Positions 25,461 through 35,830 of a stretch of DNA of 64,000 nt are shown piece after piece. The first letter of the stretch is position 1; each line of letters opens with the position of its first letter. The notes beneath the pieces were generated by a model, which was not told where the DNA came from, did not search any database, and saw only the letters and a program-made list of their open reading frames with translations. The stretch covers positions 3,731,642 to 3,795,641 of the forward strand of contig OZ022595.1 in assembly GCA_963669155.1 (NCBI GenBank). Reading direction: 5' to 3'. A program made the position numbers and the translations under genes. Origin of the DNA: Arbacia lixula. Lineage: Eukaryota > Echinodermata > Echinoidea > Arbacioida > Arbaciidae.

Positions 25461-25957
25461 TTAAAGGGATAGTTCACCTTGAAAAATAAAAATTAAAGCA
25501 GAAACATGAAAGAAACGTATTAGTTGAAGGTTTGACAAAAATCGGTCAAAGGAAATGAAAATTATCACATTTTCCAATTTCATTTTTGTGATGTCATGTG
25601 TGAGGTGCTTAGTTGTATATGTGTTGTGTACAATATAATTACATAGATTGCTCTTTTTCTGTTTTTGACAACGGAATGATTGTTAATCATATAGGTTTGT
25701 ATGTAAAAGTGTATTTCTGATGATGTATCAAATGTACAGGTCCAAGGATGCATATTTTTTTTAGAAAATGCACATATTAAAAAAAAATTGTACACAACAT
25801 ATAGGTGAGCACCTCGCACTTGACATCACAAAAACAAAATTTTAAAAGATCATAACTTTCTTACCCTTGATGGATTTTCATCAAACCTTCACTAATATGT
25901 TTCTCACATGTGTCTCCTTTACTTGAAACAAAATTTCAGAGCGAACTCTCCCTTTAA
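25461..25957. mobile_element. 497-bp TTAA-ended MITE with ~155-bp inverted repeats
   Basis: The left end TTAAAGGGATAGTTCACC pairs with the right end GCGAACTCTCCCTTTAA. The inverted similarity continues about 155 bp inward, including AAGGTTTGA and TTTTTGTGATGTCA blocks. No transposase. TTAA tips suggest piggyBac-type mobilisation (inference). A left-end fragment of the same family is at 35692. Confidence 0.85.
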
Positions 25958-28040
25958 AGGCATGGATGAAAGGATACTTTAAGACTCTCCTTCACTCCTT
26001 AACTATCTTTTATGACAGGGGGAATGGATATGCATGAGTGAGTACATCTCCACACTAGAATGGGGCTAATACAAACCAGGCACTGGCCTTAATGTGCATG
26101 TGGTACCAGAGCTCAGATTTGTAATGTGGTGATGTACTCAAGCATATATCTTCTCCTGTCATAAATTTGCATTTGTTAGGGATGCAGTTGAATGCCTGCA
26201 TAAAGTAAAGTACATGTACATTGTCATGGCACAAACGAGCTATGGTTTTGTCAGTTGGAAAACAAATTTCATACATTGTGTGATGTATTGTCACAGTCCT
26301 TACAGGAAAAATGATGTTAAGGTACACAGAGAATGTGGAATAGCTTCTGAAGAGGGTCCAAATATCCCCAGCTTCAGCATATGGATGGACATGTAATGCC
26401 GAGAAGTTTCTGTGAAGTGGAAGATACAATTTGGACTAAATAATCATCCCTCTATTGGTTGAGGCAACATCGCTTTGATTCTTCTGAACTTTCTTTGACA
26501 CGTCTTTGTGTCTGCAGAGTAGGCTGTTGGACTGGATAATCAGTGAATGGATGCTGTTTCGATTGACTGCTACCTGTCATTTCTGTGACTCATGTGACTT
26601 ATGATAAAGTAGTATCTTCAAACTTAATGAGCTTTTGGTAACCAGTGTCCTTCACTTAACCATCGTGGAGACATGCAACACATCCAGGGAGAGATCGATA
26701 GAGATAAAAATAACTACAGCTGTCACTTCTTTTTTCTTGCATGCCCTGTGATGGACAAGGTGTGTTTTTCTGTATCATCGCTATCTCATTGATGATTTGA
26801 TTCGATTTGATGCAAAGTCTGGTCAGATAAAGGTCTTCCATCTAGGAGGAGATAGGGTTGCCTTGGAGAGTGTCCATGCCATAGTCACAAACATCAAACC
26901 ATTGCAAACCCATTGCAAAAGATGTTTCTTTCCCAAGTAAAGCAACTCTCTTGTATAAGTCTGTGTGTTTTGGTAGACAGAGAGTCGACCGGAGTTGACC
27001 TTAATGGGTGTCAAGCATTGTTTTGAAACTTTCTCACTGAATGCTTTGCTGGTCACATGGTTAACACCTTTCCCAGTTCTACAAGGAAAAGAACTGGAAT
27101 AGACTTCCTGTTGGTGGCAGTGGTCGCACAAATAGTTATCTGAACACTGTTCGTGCCTTCATGCAGAATAAAACTTATTTAAGGCTTTCGCGCAATGCTG
27201 CTTAAAGTTAGTACCAGGAGAAATACCAGCAAATGTGTTTAATATCTATTTCTTCCACTGGAACCATATGGATTTGATGTTGAGAAATTGTGAGGAGTGT
27301 TATCAAGTAACAGAGTTAAATTGTTTTTAAAATGATTCCACGCTATTCTTGGAGATGTTGAGGAGTGATATGCCAGAACAGGTGGATAAATGGAGATGAC
27401 TGAAGGGGAATATATACTTGACTTGGATTGTGCATCAACTAACAAGAAGCTTCTACTGAACAGTGCGCCCATGGGTATTGCAGCGATCTGAATAGCAACA
27501 CTTTGTCTTTTTTAATTCATTCTATACAATCCTCATACAGTTAAACCAAGGAGAAAAGTGGATAAGCTTTCATTGTGAACAACACATGGATTGTTATTTA
27601 GCAATACTTTGTACCCATTCGAGTCTACTCTAACTACAGAATTGTAGGCTTGCAAGCTAGAACAATCAGCAGTGGTGTACATTGCTTCAAGATGTTTAAC
27701 AAACAATTGGGTTTATTGAGTGCCAATCTAACTCTACAAGTATGTTCTATCAAGTTAAACAAATAATCAGAAACGGAAAATATGTTCAACATTTCAGATG
27801 GCAATGACCCCCCCCTTCCCCATCATTCTTTTTTACATGAATCTAACTCAATAAATGAGTATAGACCAGTTCCAACCTGTTCTACAGAGATGGCAGATTC
27901 TGGCCTAGCATAGTACAAGCGAACAGAACAACTCTGGGTGTCTAACTCTCCACATGTATTTTGTACAGTTCCAAACACAGTCAACAGAAACGTTATTTGT
28001 CTTCAAGTTTTGAGCTTCACCTAGCAATAAGCAGCCAATC
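25958..28040. other. About 2 kb of single-copy DNA
   Basis: No repeats and no recognisable protein on either strand. The longest minus-strand frame (102 codons, 26823-27131) has no family features. Confidence 0.4.
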
Positions 28041-28190
28041 ATGTCGCTGGGTGTGATGACAACGCTTTGGAACCCCATCAAGCCCAGTTTAAGGAGATCA
28101 TACCATATCAACAGCCCGGGCATGCACAAAAGCATTCAGCACCTACGCAGCAACCAGGCTCCCCGAAACATGGATGAAGAGATTCTACTT
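28041..28190 (+). CDS. Candidate first coding exon (50 codons)
   Basis: An in-frame TGA at 28011-28013 makes the ATG at 28041 the first Met. The frame runs 50 codons to a strong donor GTGAGTAA at 28191 (phase 0). The peptide starts MSLGVMTTLWNPIKPSLRRS, basic and hydroxylated like some mitochondrial presequences. Base composition is less AT-rich than the flanks. Against it, the last ~25 bases and the donor belong to a unit that is tandemly repeated downstream, so the donor may be repeat-derived. No family match. Confidence 0.25.
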
Positions 28191-28720
28191 GTGAGTAAAA
28201 CAGTGCGGGAAACATGGTACAGTGGAACCTGTAAAGGCCGCTCAAGGGAAAACATTCATGTGGTCTTCATAAGCAGGTGGTCTTTGTTTACAGGCTCCAC
28301 AAAACACAAACAAAGACATTTTTCTCATGAGTAAAACAATTGGGGGAAAATTTAATGTGGTTTTTATTAGCAAGTGGTCTTTATGTACAGGGCTCACAGA
28401 ATATAGACAAATAGATTCAACTTGTGAGTAGATATGAAAAGGGAAACAATAGATGTGGTCTGTTTAAGCAGGTGGTCATGATGAAGAGGTTCCTCAAAAC
28501 ACAGATAAGGAGATTCTGCTCATGAGTACAATATGGGAAACAAAAAAATGTGGTCATTATAGGCAGGTGTTGTGTAAAATTTGCACAAAGCATGGATGAA
28601 GAGATATTACTTGTGGTTAAATACAATCATGATACAGTGAAACCTGTATATAAAGGCCACTTGAGTGAACAATCAGTTCAATCTGTATAAGCAGTCTGAG
28701 ATCTTTATGTACAGGTTACT
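28166..28720. repeat. ~90-140-bp tandem array with donor-like motifs
   Basis: About five units carry, in order, ACATGGATGAAGAGATTCTA, a CTTGTGAGTAAA-like donor, GGGAAAC and TGTGGTCTTTATAAGCAGGT with a TACAGG end. Three of five copies keep GAGTA after the donor-like position. Units 1 and 5 additionally contain the GTGGAACCTGTAAAGGCC-type head seen at 24669. Copies are diverged, perhaps 70-80 % alike. Confidence 0.8.
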
Positions 28721-29799
28721 TTTATTCAGGTTGAAATTAGAAATGTTCTTCTAGAGGAGCTCCATCTTTGTCTTGTAAACACAAGCAGTGGTGCCCTTCA
28801 GTTGACCTCAGATGACCCCAGTTTTTTACCTCTGTATGGTCAGTGGTCAGTCAATTGTTTTAACCTCACGAGACTGGCTATGTTTGTAAACACCGATCTC
28901 TGCTGGTTTCAGTAGAACACTATATTTAATAAGCCTTTGGTATTTCTATAGATATTTAGACACTGATTTCAATCATATAACAGTACTGGCTCATCTTAGA
29001 TATAAATGCAGCTGTTGTTAAAAGGTAGAGGGGAATGGTGGAAAAGACTAAAGAACCCATAATCAACACAGTGCCATCAAGACACAACCATGGGTACCAT
29101 TTTTGTTTGATTTCAGGATATCAGCAAGGAATCATCTCAAAATTAGAAGTAAAAAAAATTCAACAAAATTCTGATTGTGGTAGTGATGGCAGGCAGGTTC
29201 TGCCATGATTACAGCCCATCAGCAACACCCACTGCTACCTGTTAGCTTTAACCTTGGGCAGTGTGTTTGGTTTCTAGATTTTCCATTCCATCCCCTGACT
29301 GGTGGTCGGCTTTATGGACTGTGAAATTGGATTTTTGTTCTGAGCCATGAACGTGCAAGCATTAAAATGGTGGTGCACAGTCCATTGGTGAGAGAAAAAA
29401 AAATGTCATGATTAGCCGTGAAATGAGATTTTCATCAATAAACCCTCACAGAAATTAAATCAGCCCATTGTCGCGGTTAACTCTTTGCAGTAAAAATATT
29501 TCAAAGGGGGGGGGGGGGAGGGGACTCAGAGCGCCCATGAGCCCCCATGAGCTTAAATGTGCCCCTGTGAATTACCCCCCATATAGCGCATAACAAAGTA
29601 CAGGGGGCCCATGTACAGGGGGCCATTAGGCATGGAAAGTAGCCTCCATTCTATTTTCCTCCCTCATATCGGTGATAGTTACATATGTTGAGTTCCAGCC
29701 CTTTGTGCACTAGGCAAAATGCTACCTTTAGAGATGTGTGTGTTTTACTTGTGCCAATTGATAAACAGTAGGGAACATGAAGATTGGTCATGTATCCAA
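28721..29799. other. Single-copy DNA
   Basis: A G-run lies near 29507-29523. No gene recognised. Confidence 0.5.
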
Positions 29800-30246
29800 G
29801 AGACTAATGTGAAAATATGAATCAATCACCTCTGTACTATGAAACTTACATTGGCTTCCGGTTCATTCTCGTATTTCTTTCAAATGATTACTTTTTGCAC
29901 ATGGAATGCTCCATCATATTTGACCAAACTATTAACTTTGCATCAGACTACTCGTACTCAAACTACTCGTATCAAGCACAAAGCAGCTGTTTGCCATTCC
30001 TCCCATTGTTATCAAAACATATGGTGAACTCTCATTTGCACATGCCTCTTCCGTCTTATGGAATGCACTTCCTAATTATATGAGAAATATACATGATTTA
30101 GATTAGTTTAAGACTTCCTTAAAAAGGTGCCCAAAACTCTTTACTTACTTTCTAATTTCATTCCTTAATTTCATCTAGGTGCATAGGGACATGCGCAGCT
30201 ACGTGTTATGCGCTATACAATAACTAAATATTATTATTATTATTTT
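29800..30246 (+). pseudogene. Decayed LINE 3' end (CR1/L2-like), plus strand
   Basis: Reading from 29843, the frame gives LHWLPVHSRI near its start and SFAHASSVLWNALPN near its end, the hallmark C-terminal motifs of CR1/L2/Jockey-group reverse transcriptases, broken by several in-frame stops. A 3' UTR follows with GCGCTATACAATAACTAAAT and an (ATT)n tail at about 30228-30246, a typical LINE 3' terminus. The rest of the element is absent. Much older than the copy at 5194. Confidence 0.8.
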
Positions 30247-30270
30247 GTTTTGTTATTTAATGCACTTTGT

Positions 30271-30636
30271 TTAAAGACCAGATGACCCATTGCAAAAGTC
30301 ATGAAACTCGGCCAGAATCAGCAGTATACTCTAACTATAACATATATGAGTATTCACAGTTATAGCTTCACAAACATATTCAGGTACAATACATTCACAT
30401 ACGGTATTGCAACATTGGCTTAGTATGCGCTGCTACTGTTTCCGGTCTGTAGGCTGTAGGTTTCGGACGACCCGTCCAAAACCCACTCAAAATCTAGCAA
30501 TCAATATAATTCTGCTCAAAATAATTTTTAATTTTTACCATATTGAGGTAGGTTCTTATGCAGTACTTTCATCAATTTTCTATGGTTTGTACGAAAAATA
30601 ATTGTTTGAACTGCAAAAGTGCTACCCTGTCTTAAA
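30271..30636. mobile_element. 366-bp MITE, TTAAAGAC...GTCTTAA termini
   Basis: The left TTAAAGACCAGATGACCC pairs imperfectly with the right GCTACCCTGTCTTAA, and GCAAAAG follows in both. A CTCGGCCAGAATCAGCAGTA phrase inside is the reverse complement of a phrase in the elements ending at 34643 and 54103. Noncoding. Confidence 0.65.
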
Positions 30637-32402
30637 ACATTACGTTACCAATGGTAACCCCAAAGCTTGTCCAAGGCTTGTCAGAGCAAGTAATAGATTC
30701 AGAGTGCATTCTACCCATTGAAAATGAATCATTAGGTAAATGTCATAACTTGTTATGATGCAGTAATGGAGAAAGCTGTGAATACATTACAACAGCTTAT
30801 TGGATGTAATGATAGTATCAGACAAATGTGCGGGATATTCATATTGTATATTTGCCGCATGAATTGCAATATGCAAAATGATGTCACCATGTTTTTTTGT
30901 TGAGGTAACATTTCTGTGTATGTTCCAGCGTGTTTATTCTGCATAGTTAATAGAAGTTAACTTCTTGCCCAAATAAAGACTTAGATAATACCATTGCACA
31001 TAAAAAAACACTAAAGGACAAGTATGTCTGAATAAATGCATGTCAATAACGATTAAAGCTATTTTTTTTTTTATCAATATCATATTAGCAGGTGCTGTAA
31101 CAGTCTGATATCATAAAACAAACACTAACAGTATTGCGCAGAGGCATACCAGACAAATTTCTCTTTTTTTTATAGTTATGTTTTCTATTGGAGGGGCTAA
31201 ATCATATCCTGATCGCTATGTATTTTTGAATATTGTATCAAACACACACACACACACACACCCCAATAGGAGCAATATCAAAATTATTTTAGGTCATGAC
31301 AACTGCAGTAAATGTCAGTTAATAGAATAATGCAGGTGGGATCTTGTGTGGGGGAAGTAACATGTTGCCAAGGCTGTGTTTTAATGGCACAGATCTACTG
31401 TTTGTATTCACACAAATTACACTTTGAATTGTTGATACAACACACTGAGGAGAAATTGCATTGATGTCTGTTATATGCGGGTGTTTTATATGATGTTTAA
31501 CTTTTAAATGTGAGCAGTGTACCACTTGGGGATGCAAACCTGTAAACCCTGTTATAGGTCTTGAGTATTAAATATGAGGAAGAAACTCTTCATGTACCAA
31601 TGGTGTGTTTTGCCATCTCCCATAGAGGAGCAGGTTGCCTGGCTAAATGGCAGACACTGAGATCCTTGCTTCATATATGGAGGGGGACTGTCACAATAGG
31701 ACATCTGGGGGACAAGGGTACAATGGTTATGTAGCTCACTAATGCTCAGTAGAATGCTCAGTATGTCAGTTGCTTATTAATGACCCATGCAGGATGTCAT
31801 GGCATACTACAGTATTCACTGGAATATCACAGCTAGATCCATGCAAGGCATCAAAAATAACCACAAATATCACACTCAATTTGCTTTTCTGTTAGGGTTT
31901 GAATTGTTCTCCAAATTCCTGATAGGTTTGATTGACATTCCATGACATAAGACTCATGGAAAACACATTTGGGACAAAAATTAATTTAACGGGTAATAAA
32001 ATCCTGATAGTAAGTTCATTTTGCTTGCTTGCTTGCTGAATTGGAGTGGTGTTCTCTATCCATAATGCCTCACCATGCTCTACGGTCTCGTACTGCTGCC
32101 AAGGCTGTGGCTGTCCAGTGTCTTGTCATGATATATCTAGGTATGTCAGGGCAGGTGTACCAGGTCTCCTTTTTTCCATGCTTTTCTCTTCACCTGTGTA
32201 TCTTCAGGCTTATCAAAAACTAAGGACCAGAAATTATTCTAATCCTGTATGCACCATTGGTACATTTCTGCACATGTGTCAAACACAAGTACCATAGAGC
32301 CTCGTTTTGTCTCACTGGAAAAGAGTTCTTTAATAGGATATAGTTTGACAAGAATTTTTAAGAAAATCAAGTCAAATTGTAAACAAGTTACATTTTTAAA
32401 TA
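30637..32402. other. Single-copy DNA with one short (CA)n
   Basis: (CA)n of about 21 bp at 31242-31262. No gene recognised. Confidence 0.5.
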
Positions 32403-32637
32403 TACACTCCAGCTCAAAGAAATTGACATAGGGAAAGGGAAAGGGAAGAAAGGGAAGGAGCTGCAGCTTTAAACCGTGCTATATTTTGTGCAATTCAGCA
32501 TGAAACATGATGCATTAGCCTAAAAAGCATTATGTTTCATGCTGAACTGGACAAAATATACCGCGGTTTAAAACTGCAGCTCCTTCCCTTTCTTTCCTTT
32601 CCCTTTCCCTATGCCAATTCCTTTGAGCTGCAGTGTA
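32403..32637. mobile_element. 235-bp foldback element
   Basis: The two halves are near-perfect inverted repeats of about 110 bp around a short loop at about 32516-32526. The ends are TACACTCCAGCTCAAAG and CTTTGAGCTGCAGTGTA. The arms include a GGGAAAGGGAAAGG/AAGGAGCTGCAG segment. Flanking TA suggests a Tc1/mariner-type MITE. The high arm identity implies a young copy or arm homogenisation. If transcribed it would form a long hairpin RNA. Confidence 0.88.
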
Positions 32638-32755
32638 TGTCAGAAAATATTCTTAAGCTCCAATTCCTCTAAAACAAAGAAATTAAATTAAAGCTTCCTC
32701 AAAACTGTCTTTCAGTTGTTTAAAGATGATTTCTAGCTCCACTAATATGCTAATT

Positions 32756-32834
32756 TTAGCACATTCAGTCCCATAGGTTAGCAATTGAGTTGATATTGAC
32801 CTCGGGATGACAGTGCTCGTACTGAAAGGGTTAA
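32756..32834. mobile_element. Short TTAA element, GTACC type (diverged)
   Basis: It ends GTACTGAAAGGGTTAA; the left half CATTCAGTCCCATAGG is degraded. Length about 79 bp matches the copies at 33101, 33175 and 35508. Confidence 0.45.
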
Positions 32835-33100
32835 GAATGGAAAAGTTTACATTTTAAATAAGGTAAAAATTAATCCCTAGTGTTTCAGATGAAGTGTTGG
32901 TCTACATGTATGCATGGTCAGTGTGTATGGCATGTAGCAGTGGCATTTAAAGGGCTACCTTCATTCATGAGCATATATCTATCGGATCACGTCTGGTGTC
33001 AGCTTACAGCGCAAATCTGTCTGAATTATTTCTGGCCTAGCCTTGATTCAAGAGGTTGAAGATGCGCTATATACTTGATGTGATAATGTAACAGTCTGGT

Positions 33101-33252
33101 TTAACCCTCCCAGTACCATGGGTGCATAAACTGTAAGACATCAATAGGCTTTTCCTTGCTTAGTACCGACAGGGTTAACCCCATCAGTACCATGGGTGCA
33201 TAAACTGTAAGACATCAATAGGCTTTTTCTGGCTTGCTACTGACAGGGTTAA
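33101..33252. mobile_element. Head-to-tail dimer of a ~77-bp TTAA element
   Basis: Each unit starts TTAACCC(T/C)..CAGTACCATG and ends TAC(C/T)GACAGGGTTAA, an inverted pair. The units (33101-33178, 33175-33252) are nearly identical and share the central GTTAAC, so one TTAA serves as the end of one and start of the next. Confidence 0.85.
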
Positions 33253-34189
33253 TCATAGATTGGATGGGGCTGGGTTGAAAATCGTTTGATTAGTGTTTGA
33301 TAAGTGTGGGGGAGCTTAACCTCTAGATTATGGAATGGGGTGGATGTACATGTATAGGAATGAGATTATCTGGGAAAGAAGAAGAGTTAACAAGAAATTT
33401 TAAAAAAGATCATTGTCTGTTTTCATTGTGATATGATGCCAATGAACATTGGAGATAGAACAAAGTGAGACAGAAAGTGAGAGAAATGGACATAATATAC
33501 TGAAGTGCGGTTTGGGTGGGTGGATGGGAAGAAAAAGAGAAAAACATAAATATCATCAGATAAAGAGAGAAATACAGACATATATTTTGAGGCAGACAAA
33601 TAAAGAGATGGAGAACGAGAGTGATTGAGTGAGATAGAGAAAGAGTAAGGGAGAGAGATGGAGAAAAAGCAAGAGAGAGAGAGAGGAGAAAATAAACATA
33701 GGAAACAAACAAGCTGCAAAGTGAACGGTACAGCATATCACATAAAAATCCTAACTCACCTCTGAATTTGCCCATTCGCACACAAAAAAAAAATGATACA
33801 AAGACACTTTTTAAAAATCCTTACGACACCCCTTGATGCAAGACTACAGTCACCTGCTGCCTGTTTTTGTAGAGTAGAAAACGTGTGCGTGTCCTTAGGT
33901 ACCCCCGTGCGATCCAATTAACAAACGCTAATATGAAGCCCAGGCCTAGCCCCTAACGTGTGCCTCATTAGGAAATACTTGGGCGGAGATTGAGAGAGTG
34001 CAAGTGTTATCTGCAATGGATCAGCTACAATTGCTTGATCAGCGTGCCAATATACTTGATTAGAGGTTGGATTAGCAAACGTGTTCGGTAATGTGTGTTG
34101 TAGAGGTCAGGAATGTGCACAGAATCTCTTGGACTGTCCTATGTTTAGGGTGGTAACTCGGTGGTGTGGGTCCTAGAACTGTTTTATGA
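33253..34189. other. Single-copy DNA, partly purine-rich
   Basis: About 33460-33690 is GA-rich with no long perfect run. About 33890-34060 has more balanced composition without a clear frame. No gene recognised. Confidence 0.4.
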
Positions 34190-34643
34190 TTTAAAGACAC
34201 GGTAGCCGTTTTGCTGGTCCAAAAGGTAGAATTTTTTTTTTTAAAAATCACAGAAAAGGGAAGAAAATCGTTTAATAATACCTTCCCTCTTGATGATAGA
34301 ATCGGAAGCTGGCTGTAAGCGGAATTAAATCGTTCTCTAGATTTGGGGGAGGTTATTGTTGCCTTGAGACTGGAGACCACTGTCCCCACTACAGTGCATG
34401 CATTTTATGTGAGTCATGCCTGCTGCCCAATATGCATTGTGCACTGACGGGCAAAACAAGTATGAATCTAGACTATGGTCGCTACTATAGGGGAGTTTCA
34501 AACATAAATTGGGATCCTTTTTCCTATCTTGAGAAAAGGTTCATGAGGTTACGACTGAGATTTCATGCATGCAATCGATAGGGTTTATTGCTGATTTCTG
34601 CCGAGTTTCATTTCTGTTGCAAATGGGCTACCCTGTCTTTAAA
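34190..34643. mobile_element. 454-bp MITE, TTTAAAGACA termini
   Basis: The left TTTAAAGACACGGTAGCCGT and the right GGGCTACCCTGTCTTTAAA are inverted repeats of about 25 bp. A GATTTCATGCATGCAATCGA...GCTGATTTCTGCCGAGTTTC segment near the right end matches 54022-54070. No transposase. Confidence 0.75.
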
Positions 34644-34739
34644 TGTACATAAATAAAATGAGATATACAACTAAGCCTCTATATATGTTTTTCTATCTTT
34701 TTAGTTTGATTTTAATCACAGATAAGAAGGCTCTATGTC

Positions 34740-35004
34740 CCTCTGACTCCTTTTCCTTCCATCTGGATCCTCCCCAACTCCTCCCCCTCCCCCTTTCCCT
34801 TTCCATATATCTCTTTCCCATTTTCTCTCTCTATCCCTCTTCATATTTCTCCCTCTCCTTCCCTTCTCCTTCCCTTCTCCTTCCCCTCTCCTTCCCTGTT
34901 CTTCTATCATCACACTGCCCCCATCCCCATTTCCCTCTCACAACGCCCCCCCCCCCGTCCCTCTCAAACCTTTTTTCTCCTCCTCCCTCCTTTTCCTATC
35001 CACA

Positions 35005-35084
<80 letters not shown>

Positions 35085-35130
35085 CCTGCCCCTCCCTCTC
35101 TCTCACTCCCCTTCTCTCATGGTATAATGA
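34740..35130. repeat. Pyrimidine-rich tract with (CT)n
   Basis: CCCTCTCCTT-rich sequence, then (TC)n of about 75 bp at 35004-35080. Serine/leucine-rich frames here are compositional. Confidence 0.92.
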
Positions 35131-35507
35131 TACTACCACATGTGCTCCTTCATCTAAATGTAGGTTAACATATTGCTTGGCAGGATAATTGAACATAGTT
35201 TTACATATGTTACCCTAGTAATGCTAGTTCGGCAGGCAAATTATTTGGCCTTCAATTTCGAAAGGCCAAGCTTGAATGATATCTGTGCTTCCAATCGCCA
35301 ATGGACTGGTTTCACCTGCCAAAATGGACATCTTAGCAGATTGAATAAAGTTCAGCAATCTAGGAATCAAGGATGATACTCTGTTTACATCAAAAGCATA
35401 TCAGGACGAAGTTTTGAAGGTATGGTATGGTAGTGGTAAGGAGGCTGGCACCCACGATGATGTGGGAAACGTCCTCTCATAGGCACAGTTCCTACTCTTG
35501 TTTGATT
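35131..35507. other. Single-copy DNA
   Basis: No gene recognised. Confidence 0.5.
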
Positions 35508-35587
35508 TTAACCTTCTCAATACCAAGCTATGGAAACCTCATTGGTATGCTACACATGTTTGTGCCCAAGGTACTGAGAAGGTTTAA
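35508..35587. mobile_element. 80-bp TTAA element, GTACC type
   Basis: TTAACCTTCTCAATACC at the left pairs with GGTACTGAGAAGGTTTAA at the right with about two differences. The best single copy of this short family in the window. Confidence 0.75.
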
Positions 35588-35691
35588 CAAGGTGAGACTG
35601 TGATGACGGCAGAATGCTTCAGTTATGATTATATTGATCCTGTATGCATTACCACGGTATTACCCTTGCCTTATAAGTAGATTAAAGGGAT

Positions 35692-35830
35692 TGTTCACCC
35701 TGATTTAAATACAAGCAGGAATAAAAGAAAGATACTAGTGAAGGTTTGATGAAAATCTGTGTAAGAATGAGAAAGTTATGATCTTTTAAATTTCACTCAA
35801 CTTCCATTGTGACTCCACAATATAATCCTA
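35692..35830. mobile_element. Left-end fragment of the 25461 MITE family
   Basis: TTAAAGGGATTGTTCACCCT followed by GAAGGTTTGATGAAAATCTG and AAGTTATGATCTTTTAAATT matches the inverted arms at 25461-25957. The matching right end is not found downstream. Confidence 0.7.

Noticed and set aside
26823-27131. 102-codon minus-strand frame
   Set aside because: No motif, no splice signals and a composition typical of noncoding sequence.
32056-32141. Possible exon MPHHALRSRT... ending at G|GTATGT
   Set aside because: The donor context is mediocre and the frame has no other support; likely chance.
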